Shown one piece after another: positions 1 to 12,388 of a stretch of 64,000 nucleotides of DNA. Source of the stretch: Oryza sativa Japonica Group (lineage: Eukaryota; Streptophyta; Magnoliopsida; Poales; Poaceae); assembly GCF_034140825.1 (NCBI RefSeq), contig NC_089035.1, positions 379,501 to 443,500 on the forward strand, written 5' to 3'. Position 1 is the stretch's first letter. Every line of letters starts with the position of its first letter. The position numbers and the translations under genes were made by a program. The notes under the pieces were generated by a model. That model searched no databases. It had not been told where the DNA came from and worked only from the letters and a program-made list of their open reading frames with translations.

Positions 1-3000
1 TCATTCCGATGAGCGTCGCATGTCAGCTCCACCACCTTGAAGATGTCCAGGTACCCGATCCTGCAAAAACATAACCACAATCATCTATTCATTTGCTTAT
101 ATATATGTAAAGTTTATCTGACGGGAAAATGTCTACTTGCAAAGAAATAGCCGCGGAAACATTAATTCACCAGTTTAAATAACTTGCAATGAAGTTTTGT
201 CAGCCATTCACCATTTAGAAAACAATTCGCCCTTCGACAAAAACAAACCTTTTATTTTGCACCAATGGATACCATTTTGGTACTTACCTTCTGATGGCTA
301 CAGTGCAAGAACAGGTACCTTACCTTCTGACAGTGCAAGAACAGGTACCTTACCTTCTGATGGCTACAGTGCAAGAACAGGTACCCCAGCTAAGCTCCAA
401 GGTTTAATCAGGCCTTTTACTACTAGCATAAATTGAGACGTTGCTGGTTTTTTACGATCCATGATAGATATTAAGGCTCAGAAAGTGTCTGAGAATATTT
501 AAGCTTTAAGGACATGTGTTCTCTTTTCAACTTCTCATGGCTACAGCATGGCATTCACAACAATAGGTAGCCCCCAGCTAAGCTAGCAAGTTACAATATA
601 TAAACAGGCCTACTAGCATCAATCAAGATGTTGTCGGTTTATTATAATCCATGATATATCTTAAGGCTCAGAAAGTGCCGGAGAATATTAGCTTTGACGA
701 CATGTATGCTCTCTCCTTTCAGCTCTCACTTTCCAAAGGGCAAGAGATATCTATGGACTTTGGTAGATACCAGTTATTCGTTTTGCTGCATTGCTGCAAT
801 CAGCAGGACATAATTCTCCTTTAAAATTGCAGAGAATAGGTGCGTAAACAAAATCAGACGATGGAATCCACTATGCAATGGAAAGAGGAAAAGGGATGAT
901 GATGAGTGTCATACTTTTCATCGATGAACAACTCCACAGCCTTCTCATTAGCAGCACTCAGAACTCCTGTCATGGTGCCCCCAGCTCTTCCAGCTGCATA
1001 GGCGAGATCCATCGACGGGTATTTCACATTGTCAGGAGCTTTGAATGTCAGTGAACCCAGCCTGCATTATCAAATTAAAAATTAACCCTTCGTGCAATGA
1101 AAAAAGGTCTTCACGGTTAAGTACTATAACTTAACAATTTTTTGTTGCATCTAGTTCTTTTACTTTATTAACCTTTTATTCTTTAAATTTATTACTACTC
1201 CCTTCGTCCCAAAATATAGCTAGTAACATGAAGCAGCGTTCATGCCTAACAACCAAAGCATAATTCATTACAAGCGTTAACTACTTGCGTATCACTGGTA
1301 ACCAACCAGCCAAAAGGGACTTAATCGATCCATTGAACTTTGTATGAAGGTTCGATACGAGCTTCATTGAATTTAAGTAGAGTAGATCCACATATTAACT
1401 GTTATAGGATGGCTGCTCAAGCTTACTGATAATCTGAGTGGGCTATGAGAGAACCATGCGATAACAATAAGAAAGCTAAAATTCTTTGAGGTCATTCTCG
1501 AACAAAATTATCAGTGGTAATGCAAAAGTAGCACAGCATTTAAGGGAAGAGCCTGTACTTGCAAAGATCTAGTCGGGGCCAGGTGACCTCTGAGCAATAG
1601 ATTCTGTCTGGCCAAGACATGGTGTATAAGATTGGTATCCGCATATCTGGCCATCCCAGTTGAGCCAACACAGATGAATCCTGGAGAAACAGAACTTCAT
1701 GAATACTTGAAAAAAAATATTAAGCCAAACGTAAACATGAAAATACGGTTGCCATATCAGGATTAAGTGTGCATGCATTAACAGTTTAAAATCCACTGCA
1801 GTTGAGCATAACCGCTAAACATTTTCCATAGCTGTGCTGTAGGACTCACCTGGGTTTCAATCATAGAGTGTATGATAGATTGTGGGTGGATCACAATTTC
1901 AATGTCATCGTATTCAGCACCAAATAAATAATGTGCTTCAATAACTTCTAAACCCTGTATGAATCAAGTGATCATTTTAGTGCAAATACTGCCAACATGA
2001 CCTCAGTAAAATTCTGAAAGTTTACTGCAAACACCTTGTTGAATAATGTAGCAGAATCTACAGTAATCTTCTTCCCCATATTCCAGTTCGGGTGCTTTAA
2101 AGCATCAGCAACTTTTACTTCTTTCAACTTGTCAACTGGCCAGTCCCTGACATCATCAATGGATATAAGATGGAGTCCAATGTCCAGTAGAAAAACATAT
2201 ATAACATGTATGTCAGTAGATTTACCTGAAAGCACCACCTGATGCAGTCAAAATAATGCGGCGAAGTGCTCCTTCGGGCAAGCCTTGTATACACTATGAT
2301 AGTAGAGGGAAACTGCAAATCAGCATATAATAGAACAACAGTAAACTATAACAAGCAACATACATCTTACTGCTACTTTGTTTAAGTGTTAAAGATAAAG
2401 CCACTAGTGTATAAGAGGTTTTTGAACAGGCAACGTTGAGTACGTACCAGACTATCACAACCTTACACCAAACTTATATCAGATGAACCAAGTAAAATTA
2501 GTTACAGGTAATTTATTTTCTGTGGTACCTGAAATATAGCAGAGTGCTCAGAATCAGCAGGAAGTATTTTCACTTTGTGCTTTTGTGCAAGGGGAAGCAC
2601 AAAAGGACCACCTGCAATAAGTGTCTCTTTGTTCGCCAATGCTATATCTTTCCCAGCTTCAATTGCAGCAACTGTAGGCTGGCAGAGCAAAGAAATTTAA
2701 GTAGGCAAATCAGCAAGTGGTGCCAGATTCTGGTAATGTAGTTTGCATGCATACAGAACTTCAGCAAGCATTCAATTCTTTCGTTTGGCTACACAACTCA
2801 TTCGTCTAGATAAATCAAACTTTTAAGAAATAAGTACCAAAAAGAAGATCAAGATATTGAGTAGTCTAAAAGTAGCATCATCAAGGTATGATGGGTGACC
2901 TGATATACAAAACGGTCCATGCACGAATGTTCTACAAGATAAGAATAGGATATATGTACCACTACCGTTTTAGTTGTTGCATATCAAACTTTATTTTTTG

Positions 3001-5400
3001 GTGCATCAGAACTCTATTAAAAAAAATCTCAAATTGCTAGACACTTTTGAGTAGATAATCAGCAACTCTACAAAAGGACTGTTTTGGCATGAGCTCTTCC
3101 AATTCAAACATACTCGCCTTGAAAAATTGCAAGTACATTCATGTAACCATAATAACGTATGTATTCCAAGTGTTTCAGTACTATATGTTTAAAATGGCCT
3201 GTTGTTATGGTAATATAACACTGGGAATATAATTTTCAAGCACATATATTTTCATTTCTTTCTCAATAAATTCTTGAATATACTTGTTGAAACATCAAAG
3301 AAATAATTGAGTTTTTGTAATATTAACACCTAATATTAAAGGAAGCAGAGCAAAGAATATGCAATATAAAAAGAAAGATTACCTTCAGTCCTGCACACCC
3401 TACTATCCCAGTAACAACTGTAACTGCATCTGGGTGGCGAGCAACCTATTATATGAGAGTTGAATCTTTATAAAATTCACAGCAAAGCATCAGCTATTTA
3501 AACATAAATATGACATGAAAAACTCACCTCTATGACACCTTGCTCACCAGGAATAATTTCTGGCTTCCAATCACAATCAGCTAAGGCTTCCTTTAGCTCA
3601 TCAACTAATGACTCATTTCTTACAGCAACAAGCTTTGGTTTGAATGTTTTCACCTGCTTAGTTAAACAACCTATATTCAGTTAACTTTCATGTCCATAAT
3701 CCTACCATGAAAGGTCGAAAGAAGGGATATTTTCCTCACAAAATCATTATACCTGATCAGCTAGAAGAGTCACATTGGAGCCAGCAGCAAGAGCAACAAC
3801 CCGGAATTTATCTGGATTCTCCGCAACTATGTCCAATGTCTTTTTAGTTATGCAAAGAAAAGAAAAGATAAAACACTATTAGTACCACAGAATATAAACG
3901 TCGCATTTTCATGTCCAACTAATTTCAATGAATAGCTCAAGACATGTTGATTGATCTTGAAAGGGTCAACTCGTATCATCAGATAAATAGGTCAAACATT
4001 TACTCTTAGATGAACTAATTGACCAAACATTGATGTACTAGCACAACTGACAGATATAAAAAAGGTATGGAGTATTAATTTCCATCCGTTAATCTTAGAT
4101 CTTGATGTTCCATTTACCTGTGTGCCAATAGAACCGGTTGAGCCAACAATTGAGATAGGCTTGGGGCCATCCCATGACCTCCTCCCAGGTTCAACAACGG
4201 CTCGACCAGGCCATGCTGGTGGTGGAGCCTGTTGCATTGAACAGCAAGTCCTTCTCAGGGAAACTGCTCTTCTGTCCCTCGTTTGAAACGGGAGGTCCAC
4301 TGCAATAAAGACAGCCAAATTAAGATATATGAATGAAAATAGTACTAGTAATCAATGTTCAGGCATATATACGTGCCTACAACTCTCTGCTAACTCGTTT
4401 GCTGCAATATGCTCAAGAAACATGGCAGAAAAAAAAAATAGTCCTGAGGCCTGAGCTAATTGAGGCCGATCTTGACAATTTGGCAGACTGCGTGTTTCAT
4501 GTGCACCAAGCAATTTAGAGTAAAAGCACGTTACAGTAGTGCAACTCATCTGAATAGAACCATATCACTAGAAAGTAGAAACTGAATTGGAATCTATGCA
4601 GAATATATTCTCAGAACACTAGATATTCCAAAGATAGAAGTTGCAAGCATGAAGATAATGCTCAGATATTTCAGAATTTAATCCACCCAGTTGATTACAA
4701 AAAGGGGTTCGATTCTAGACACGTAATACTGACAACAGCATAATTCTCGACCAAGAGGAAGTTGCATAAATTCTGGAAGAATTGTGTCTTATACCCGTAT
4801 AAGAGAAAAATCTGAACCCGTTTTTAATCTCAAAGAAATGAATTCAGACCCCTTTTTTTTCTGCGAACCGGGGAAATTCCACCTTTTCAGATGTCAAAAT
4901 CAAAACAGTTAAGGCACAGAGTTTGCAACTTTACAATGACTGTGTGTCTATGTTCTCCAGAACTCAGAAGCTGCCATTCCCATGCACTGTGAGAACGAAG
5001 ACCAATTTTATTTTAGCCCAAGCAATCCAAACCAAAATTGTGGCATAAATCCTTGCAAAAGCAGCAGCTTTCCTAATCCCACTCACAGCATGGGTGCCGG
5101 CTGTGTCGAGTGAGTAGAAGTGCCTAATTTAATCGGCACCAGGAATGGGTGCTCTTTGAACACACTGCGGATTATCTTGAAACAGGCTAAACAGACGAAA
5201 TGAAGTCTAAACAAGATGAGAGGAAAACAGAAGCAAGTCGAGGGCCAAGAAACAAGAAAGAGCAGTAAAGTTGATCCGGAAGGGGATAAGAAAGAGGAAA
5301 AGATCCAACCTTTGAGCTGGTTGAAAGCTCCTCCTCTGTTGGAGTCGAGGAATGAGACCGCGGCCAAGTCCCCGGGGAAAGAGACGACCTTGAGCGCCAT
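1..5400 (-). CDS. DXR: 1-deoxy-D-xylulose 5-phosphate reductoisomerase (3' end off window)
   Basis: Plastid enzyme that converts DXP to MEP with NADPH, the second and committed step of the MEP isoprenoid pathway. Twelve exons read in frame: 5310-5400, 4118-4299, 3753-3839, 3528-3653, 3383-3445, 2529-2678, 2226-2293, 2035-2146, 1850-1954, 1559-1680, 915-1061, and 1-60 cut by the window edge. They give 437 residues of an expected ~473. Visible: an N-terminal transit region ending near the Pro-rich PPPAWPGRA segment typical of plant DXR; NADPH loop GSTGSIG at 83-89; metal ligands D225 and E227 in ADSEH, and E296 in NKGLEVIEA; loop SGGAF; HPNW and HPQSIIHS motifs. The start is the first ATG that keeps the transit peptide in frame; a TATA-like box lies ~80 bp upstream. 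No defect was seen. Identification is firm; the locus name is from memory. Confidence 0.97.
284..385. repeat. Three-copy 30-36 bp tandem repeat in DXR last intron
   Basis: Copies at 284-319, 320-349 and 350-385 share the core cagtgcaagaacaggtacc. The middle copy lacks six bases (tggcta). The array lies in the intron at 61-914 and is not expected to be coding. Confidence 0.85.
385..690. repeat. Imperfect ~115 bp direct duplication in DXR last intron
   Basis: The block at about 385-500 recurs at about 571-690. Shared landmarks in the same order are cagctaagct, a caggcc...tactagcat stretch, atccatgat, and ttaaggctcagaaagtg followed by gagaatatt. Both copies are intronic. Confidence 0.7.
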
Positions 5401-5480
5401 GGCCACCCTGACTGAGTTAATGCTCGACTCGACGTCTGGTCGGGATGCAGAAGCGGGCGAATGGGGGAGGGAAGGAGTTG

Positions 5481-5487
5481 TATATAA
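5481..5487 (-). promoter_or_regulatory. Probable TATA box of DXR
   Basis: Read on the minus strand this is TTTATATA, about 80 bp upstream of the DXR start codon, in the CT-rich context usual for a rice 5' leader. No transcript start is known to me. Confidence 0.4.
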
Positions 5488-5963
5488 ACAGAGGAGAGGA
5501 GGAAGAAGAAGATTGTGTGGAGCGGAGTGGAGGGATAAGACGACGAGATGGGAATCTGAGACTCCTATGGACTGCAGCGCCAGCAGCCGATGCTCCTTGA
5601 GGGAGATGGACTTCTCTCTTCTTCTTCCGAATGCCACTCCCAACAGAAAAGAAAAGAAAAAACAAAAACAAAACGTGAGGACGAAATGCCCTCTCTATCA
5701 CTGTACCGTACTTTATTTATTTCATATTCATCACTTGCATAAATTTTATTCAAACTCGGTCAAATTTATAATATTCTTCGTACATTCGTATGTTACTGGC
5801 TTTCCTTATGGGTTAAATACTTATCTCCTATGCTTCATCGTTTGTTCTTTGGCTTATCAGCCACAACCGAATTTAAGTTTTAAAACTTAATTTTAGAGTT
5901 GTTTTGATTGTTTTTCTCATTATAATTTATTTTCCATCATTGAATTTTAAGTCGTTTATAAAA

Positions 5964-6249
5964 TCTCTACTATTATAAAAACTGAAGATGTTTTTACCAG
6001 TACTTTGGTACGCCATCTGTGTATAAGTCAGTTTTAAGTTTGTTCGCTTTTGGAAATACATATCCGTAAGTTTGTTCGTTTTTAAAAATACCGTATTAGA
6101 AATCTCTTTAAAAAACTTATATGCTAACTTGACATTATTTTCTTGAAAAATATATATTCAAGCGAATTCTTACAGAAAATTTCACAGTAAACAATAATAA
6201 GATTAAAATAGCCTTCACCCGTTGCAACGCACGAGTATTTTTTTTCTAG
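5964..6249 (+). mobile_element. Small non-autonomous Helitron
   Basis: It starts TCTCTACTATTATAAAAA directly after an A and ends CTAG directly before a T, the Helitron A^T target signature. The 3' end has a short hairpin (cccgt...acgag around ttgcaacgc) about 10 bp before CTAG. It is 286 bp with no coding capacity, in the DXR-PEX14 gap. Confidence 0.8.
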
Positions 6250-6507
6250 TATATTAAAAGTTTTATTTAAATTTTTTTAAGACATTAATAAGTGTTATAA
6301 GTTATAATCAATTGTATGTAAAATGATAGAACTAGATATATTGTTTGCTTTGAGATATTACGGCCTTACGACCAGTAGTGGAACCACCACCCGACGAACC
6401 ATCCAGTAGAAATTTAATGCTAATGTATGATAAAAAAATATTTTTTTCTAGCAAATACTCAATGCAATTATTAGGTTATTCCGGGCTTTGAAATATTGTG
6501 AAGCAGT

Positions 6508-6537
6508 CTCTCATGTTTTGGGATGGAGGGAGTAGTA
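6508..6537. mobile_element. Stowaway MITE end fragment
   Basis: The run ttttgggatggagggagta matches a Stowaway terminal end. No partner terminus was found nearby, so this is a fragment. The rest of 5650-7250 shows no gene that I can support. Confidence 0.4.
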
Positions 6538-7255
6538 TTTTTGTTGGGTGAGTAATTAAATTGCAGTGCAGTACTTGGAAGGAGGGGGAAGAATAAATGG
6601 GAGATTTAGTGGGCCGCCTATGGATGTGTCGCACAAACTAAAACGAGTTATTGCTAATAAAATTGTGGGCAGCACTTGTGGCGTGGTTGAATATTCAGGC
6701 ATTTTCTTTCTTCGCAGGCGAATGGCGTGGTCGGCCGGTCGGCCTCGTGGGATGACCTACCCTACTTAACATGACAATTACCCATACACATGGGACATAC
6801 TCCATCTTGACACGACATGTGTGTGTATCTCATCAACCCATACATACACATCTCCGTATATCTGATAGAAGTATGACACGTGTACAGCTGCTTGCGAAGA
6901 GATACTAGTGCATCCACTCAGCTGGATCACTGACTCTAAATTTTGGTAGTGGAAATGCACAGCAAATTAAGGTGAGGTCTGGCCCTTTCATTTCATTTCT
7001 TTTGACCTGCTTCAATCAGTCCATAGTGCCACCACTATGGAAAAGAGGAGCTATCTATAGCTAGTTACGCACTGCGTTTCGCCGATATTTTACTACAGAA
7101 ATTTGTGTGCTTTCATCTTCTTCTTAAAACTGTATCTTCTAATAGCACTAGTATTTGGTAAATTGCTTGTCTTCCTCTATCAGTTTAAGCTTTTTAGTTG
7201 AACCAATCCTTACGTGTGCAACTCAATAAGTACAAACCTAAAATTTTGCACTTAC

Positions 7256-7331
7256 CAATTGGAGAGGAGGTCAAGCTGCTTCTGCATTTCTGAACATCTG
7301 CGTGCCTGATCTTCAGTCGTGTGGAGGGAGA
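7256..7331 (-). other. Orphan exon-like segment
   Basis: On the minus strand a 76-bp open segment is preceded by a pyrimidine-rich acceptor (tgttttcag) and followed by a strong donor (GTAAGTGC). One frame reads SLHTTEDQARRCSEM then QKQLDLLSN, a short charged helix-like peptide. No flanking exon was found. It could be a relic of a lost gene, an exon of a non-coding transcript, or chance. 7332-8044 shows nothing else recognisable. Confidence 0.25.
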
Positions 7332-8044
7332 CTGAAAACAACACAACAGTATGCTCGAAATCTGACAGTTTCCAATGCATGTATAATAGTGCGTCAAAGC
7401 TTCAGAGGCATGCAGTGGAATTTCCCAGCCACGAGTTTGAATAACTGAATAGCTAAGGCACCAGCCAAATGTTGTTATTATGTTAATTGCAGGTTTGACC
7501 GGTGAATTAGTAGGACTGTGAAATGGACGAGACCATAATCAGGCATGCTTTGAACATGCATGGATTTCTAGTTCACGTGTTGCCCTACTTGCGACATCCC
7601 GCAAGACCAACCACAAGTCAAACCAAGTCTGAATTTTTCTTGTTTTTGTACTACAAGGAGCAACGAAATTAACAACCACGAGTTTGAAAAATATCATAAT
7701 ATATACTTCTGTCTCTGCATCTCGGCATGTTTTTTTCCATACATTTTTTTTTTGGAGTACCAAGAGAAGAAGAGAGGAGGAGATGCCATGTCACCATCAC
7801 AAGGCCTGGTTTTTTCCAAGGAGAAAATGAAAGGAAACAAAGAAATGCAACAGACTACGAAACTTGGAGCCACTCTCTGTCTGTGTCCCATGTGCATTGT
7901 CTGCACTTGTCGATAACTAACGCCCAGATATAATAGATCCACATGTAAAACAAGGCATGAAAATAATGTTGTTTTTCTTGTAAAAAAAATACAAGGTACG
8001 CAAGAAAGCAAGCAGCGCGAGCATCTTGTTTTTCTTGGCCATTA

Positions 8045-8216
8045 CTCCCTCCCTCCCTAAATATAAGTTATTTTGGTTAAACGTGACATATCCTAGAATA
8101 ACGAATAACGAATCTAGACAGAAAAAGAATATGTCACATTCGACTAAAATCCTTTATATCTAGAGACAGACATAGTATAATCCCTTATATTTAGAGACAG
8201 ACAGAGTATAATCTCA
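8045..8216. mobile_element. Stowaway-like MITE with duplicated end
   Basis: It opens with TA then ctccctccctccctaaatat. The right end is a ~41-bp direct duplication (ttatat.tagagacagacA.agtataatc twice). It sits just downstream of the PEX14 stop codon. Confidence 0.65.
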
Positions 8217-8362
8217 GTAGAGTCAGTATTCACACCCACAGTGAATGAATACACAACATTTGTTCCTCTTCTTTTTCTCATAGGTAATCGTCACTAGTCT
8301 GTATTTTGTACACGAGAGACGCATGCATCGCGTGGCAAACAAAAAAAAAAGAAATGGAGTAA

Positions 8363-11300
8363 TTAAGCAGCAGCTTCCCGCTCTTGCTCGGCCTCGCCAT
8401 TGCCCGCATTGGCCATGGCGGCGCCACCGGCGACGTCACCTGACTGTGGCTGCTCTGTCGCCGCGGCGGATTCCGACGGTCTCGATGCCGCTGCAACTTG
8501 CTGCCTCGGCTGCCGTATGGCGGCCACGGCCTCCGGCATGACGACGCCCGGTGGCTGTGGGGGAACCCAGCGACGCTGGAACGGGCTTTCAGCTGGTGGA
8601 GCTGGAGCTGGAACTGGAGCTGGAGCTGGAGCTTCATCGATGGCGTTGGTGGATCCATGGTGATACTGCTGATACGGAGGAGCACCGTGGTAGTTCGTCA
8701 ATGGCGAGCCAGGGTTCCACCTGTCATTGCTCATCTGAGGCTGAAATCCGTACCCAGGCCTCTGCATCCGCTGCTGCTGAAATAAGTACTCACACACCAT
8801 CAAGTTTTGGAATACTATCATGTCTACTGCACCTAGAATCCATGATCATACGATGGCCTACCTCAACATAGGATCTCGCCGGAAATGCTCCAGGTGAAGG
8901 TTCTCCCGGTACTGGCATGAACGGATGCCTCCCTGATAAAGATAACACGAAAGAGGGCACACAAAATAAGTGCAAGGCAGAAAAAAATATTCTCAGGTGA
9001 TGATACAAGAAAGTTGTGCTGCTTCTGGTGGAGGCTACTTACCGGAGTCAAAATCACTGCGTGGTGATGTGTTGTATGCGTTTGTTTGCTGTAAATAGAG
9101 AAACCGAATGAGAACTACAACGGAATGATGCAAAGATTAAAAAAAAAGGTATTGACAGAAAGGGTAAATAAGAATAATGAGTTCACAATGGGGTAAATAA
9201 CAATAAGCTATACCTGAGAAGCTCTCCATGAATTTGTAGTTGGCCCTATTCAGACAGATAACGTCAATATTAGCAACAGATTTAAAGAAACCAATGCAAC
9301 AAAAAAGAATTGATTCTAACCATTCCATGGGGCAGATTGAAAATGATCCTCCATTAGATTGTACTGGTAAAACCTATTCTCACTCATACGATTCAAGGAA
9401 TCACTCAAGGATCTAAACGCCTCTGCTTGCGAATCAAATGCTTGTGCCAACTTTGTAAGTATCTTCTTATCTATAAACAAGTGAGATTCATTAAGACGAT
9501 CAAACCCGAAACAGTGATAGCTATTGTACATTTCTTCTGCTAAAACATGCTAATGTATCAACGGAAAATTATGAAACCTTCATCCTTTGAAGCAAGCAAC
9601 TCTTGGTTTGTTTTAGCAATATCAGAAAACGCTGATGCAGAATCTTGTATGGCTGCTTTGATTTCTTCATAAAACTTGGATTTAAGTTCATTCCCAGAAA
9701 TTTCATCCCCTTCAACATGGGCTCCTTGGATCCAAGATTTTAGCCTAGGAACAAACAATTTCTGTACAAAACATGCACGCATATAGAGTTAATTTCTCAA
9801 GAACTTGCTAAAATTAAGATAGTCTGCAAAATTCACGAGATATACCTTGAGGATGACAGCAGCACTAGCCCCAACTCCGAGGAAAACACCTACACCAATG
9901 AGAGTACGGGACCAGCTAAGTTGCGGCTGCGCATGTGGAACGATAGGACCAGTGTTAATGGCTTGTGGTGCTTGAACTGTCTCGTAAGGTTGTACTCCAG
10001 CAGATTGATTTGCGATGCCGGCTGGAAGCAAAGAAAATAACACGGCCTTTAAGTGATCAAGCTAACAAAAAGAGTTTATTTTTCAGTGTATTGTAAGATT
10101 TTTGGGTACAGACTTGCAATCACAGATATGAACTACTATCAAAGCACAATAATTTATAGAACCAATCTAAAGATCTAAAATCTTGATGTAATTTGAATTA
10201 ATTTAGTGAAAAAGAGCTGAAAATAAGACATTCCAATCAAGTAAACAAAAGAAAAGAAGCTGCCAATAGATCATCACTTGAGCAAACTCAGTGAAACCAA
10301 TAAAACTTCTGCATGTTGTGTGCGTCCAAGTTAACCAACAACAATATAGCAAAGCCTGGTGGCTATTATGTCATAATACTATATTAGGACAATCCACTCA
10401 ACCAAAAGTAAGACAAACGCAGTGATATAATATCACTGCAACCCATTGCTGTGCTAGTGCTAAATGTTTATCATGTAGAGCAATAGGGTACCTTGTTGTG
10501 AAGCAACAGCTGCAACATCTGTACTGTTTGGCTGTGGATCCTACAAGACATTAAGCTGTTTCAGGAACGTTTCATCTTATTTTCATTTGGAGGTATACAA
10601 ACAGCCATGTAGGGGCGGTAGAAAGTAAATCATACAGGAACCCGACGGAAGGCCTCGTCGATTTCTTCCTTTGTAAGGCCTTTCTTTTCCAGAAAAGAGC
10701 GCCTGTAAAATACTGGAGAACCCTTCACTTTTGGATGTCCAAGAAAGTTAACAGCATTCTGTATGTAATCCTCCCGCATTGGCTGTGGGGTTTGAAGTAC
10801 CAAATTGTCTGAGAATTCACCTCTACCAGAACCATCTGCAGCATGAGCAAATGGGAATGCAGTTCGATTTTCAGGACAGGGGAATCTGAGTGACTATAAC
10901 TAACAAAATAACAAGATAATAACTCAAGGTTTCAGAATAGCCAATTTCTCCCCGGTGGTTCCAAATTCATTTGGTGCTATGGACCTCTAAATTGTCGATA
11001 TTTGCAGCAAAAACTGCAGCCAGCCACTGGACTTGTGCCCACAACCACAAGAGGGCATGAACTTGTCTTGGCTGAATCGCCTCAAAAGCTAGTTGCCCTT
11101 GCTAACGAGGCTAGAATTAGTGATGATATGAGCAGCCAGGACTCTTACGCTTATTCCAGTAGGCAATCGCGGTACAAGATTCGGCGGTTCTCATGTTCTA
11201 ACCCTCAAAATTACCAAACCCTCGTCTCTCAACAGAAAGAGAAGAGTTGCTCATAAACTCAGTCCCAAATTATATGGCTAACAATCGGCGGGATAGAAAC

Positions 11301-11460
11301 ATCGAGCAAGAAGCGCCAAGATTCCAAGTCTGAAGAAAAGCGTCATCTTGATCCAAAGGATTGGACGGGGAGCGCCACGATTTTCGGAGGATATGAGACA
11401 GTAAGAGAGGGGAAGAAAAACCTGACCTTGCGGCGAGGGAGTGGAAGATTGGGCGGCCAT
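8363..11460 (-). CDS. PEX14: Peroxisomal membrane docking protein PEX14
   Basis: Peroxin of the docking complex that receives PEX5/PEX7-cargo at the peroxisome membrane. Ten exons: 11427-11460, 10636-10835, 10492-10540, 9846-10021, 9578-9761, 9321-9470, 9214-9245, 9043-9088, 8862-8932, 8363-8788, giving ~455 residues. The conserved Pex14 N-terminal domain spans ~30-78 (REDYIQNAVNFLGHPKVKGS, then FLEKKGLTKEEIDEAF). A single hydrophobic segment at ~135-153 (LIGVGVFLGVGASAAVILK) is followed by a helical region to ~265 and a Pro/Ala/Gln-rich tail that includes an APAPAPVPAPAPP run. The start ATG opens a short Ser/Pro-rich exon. The last intron's acceptor is ambiguous by a few codons (before YLF or after it). 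Family assignment is firm from the N-terminal domain plus membrane span. Confidence 0.92.
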
Positions 11461-11808
11461 CGGGGTAGCTCAGGAGCGCACGAATCAAGAAAGAGATTTC
11501 AGGCGGCGGCGAGTCGTCGGAGGAAAGAAGCAGCGATGAGCATGTGCGATATTCACATGTACTTTATCTGCACGCGGAGGGTGTTTATTTTGTTTCCTCC
11601 AAGAAAACGAAACGAAACGTGTCGCTTCGCTCACACACAATTTCATCAAAGCAATCCCCTTCTCTTCTTCTCTCTGTGTTGCCATGGATAACTGTGGTGA
11701 GGACTGATGGTCACTTGCAGTTCGGCATTTATTCTTTTTCTTTCTTTTTTCTATCTACTAACAGAAGGCTATGGGTAAAAAAAATGTCCGTGTTTTATTT
11801 TGCAAATG

Positions 11809-11958
<150 letters not shown>

Positions 11959-12054
11959 CTTGATTTAAATAAATATTTAAAAATTTTCATGGACTGATTT
12001 ATAAAACGTGTAAAAGTAGTTGTGACGTGCCGATGGTAGATCCACCACCACTTA

Positions 12055-12175
12055 GGCTGTGCTTGGAAAGGTGGTTTATTAATGCATAATTAGTTAAGTA
12101 TTAGGTAAAAATTAAAATGAATTAATATGTTTTTTTACACAACTTTCGTATATTTTTTTTTTTTGCAAACACTAT
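12055..12175 (+). repeat. Copy of a dispersed AT-rich repeat
   Basis: Carries the landmarks gcataattagttaagtatta, gaattaatatg, acaactttcgtata and ttttttgcaaa. The same order recurs at 36500-36740, 37205-37440, 47060-47290 (inverted) and 58649-58820. Confidence 0.55.
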
Positions 12176-12237
12176 AACTTAGCCTTATTCTTGTATTGTG
12201 ATATATAGAATATCAAAGAAAGATTATTCCGATCGCA

Positions 12238-12388
12238 TAGGTGGATGTCCACCCAACTGTTGTGCCGTCGATGCATCCCCCGAGATATGTGCACAGGCAG
12301 ATTCGTATTCGGTGATGGGCGTGGGATATGGGTGGCACAGATCTTAAAGAACATTGGATGGAGATTGGCGTAGGTGGACATCCACCTA
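12238..12388. repeat. Small terminal-inverted-repeat element
   Basis: Ends are exact 16-bp inverted repeats, TAGGTGGATGTCCACC and its complement, themselves partly palindromic. It is 151 bp with no coding content and no clear target duplication. A MITE is likely; the family was not recognised. Confidence 0.5.

Noticed and set aside
5216-5890. Long plus-strand frame over the DXR first exon
   Set aside because: It is antisense to the DXR exon and leader, low-complexity Lys/Arg, and has no family signal.
8278-8871. Several frames antisense to or overlapping the last PEX14 exon
   Set aside because: They reflect the GC-rich Pro/Ala tail region; the PEX14 frame is the one that joins upstream exons in phase.
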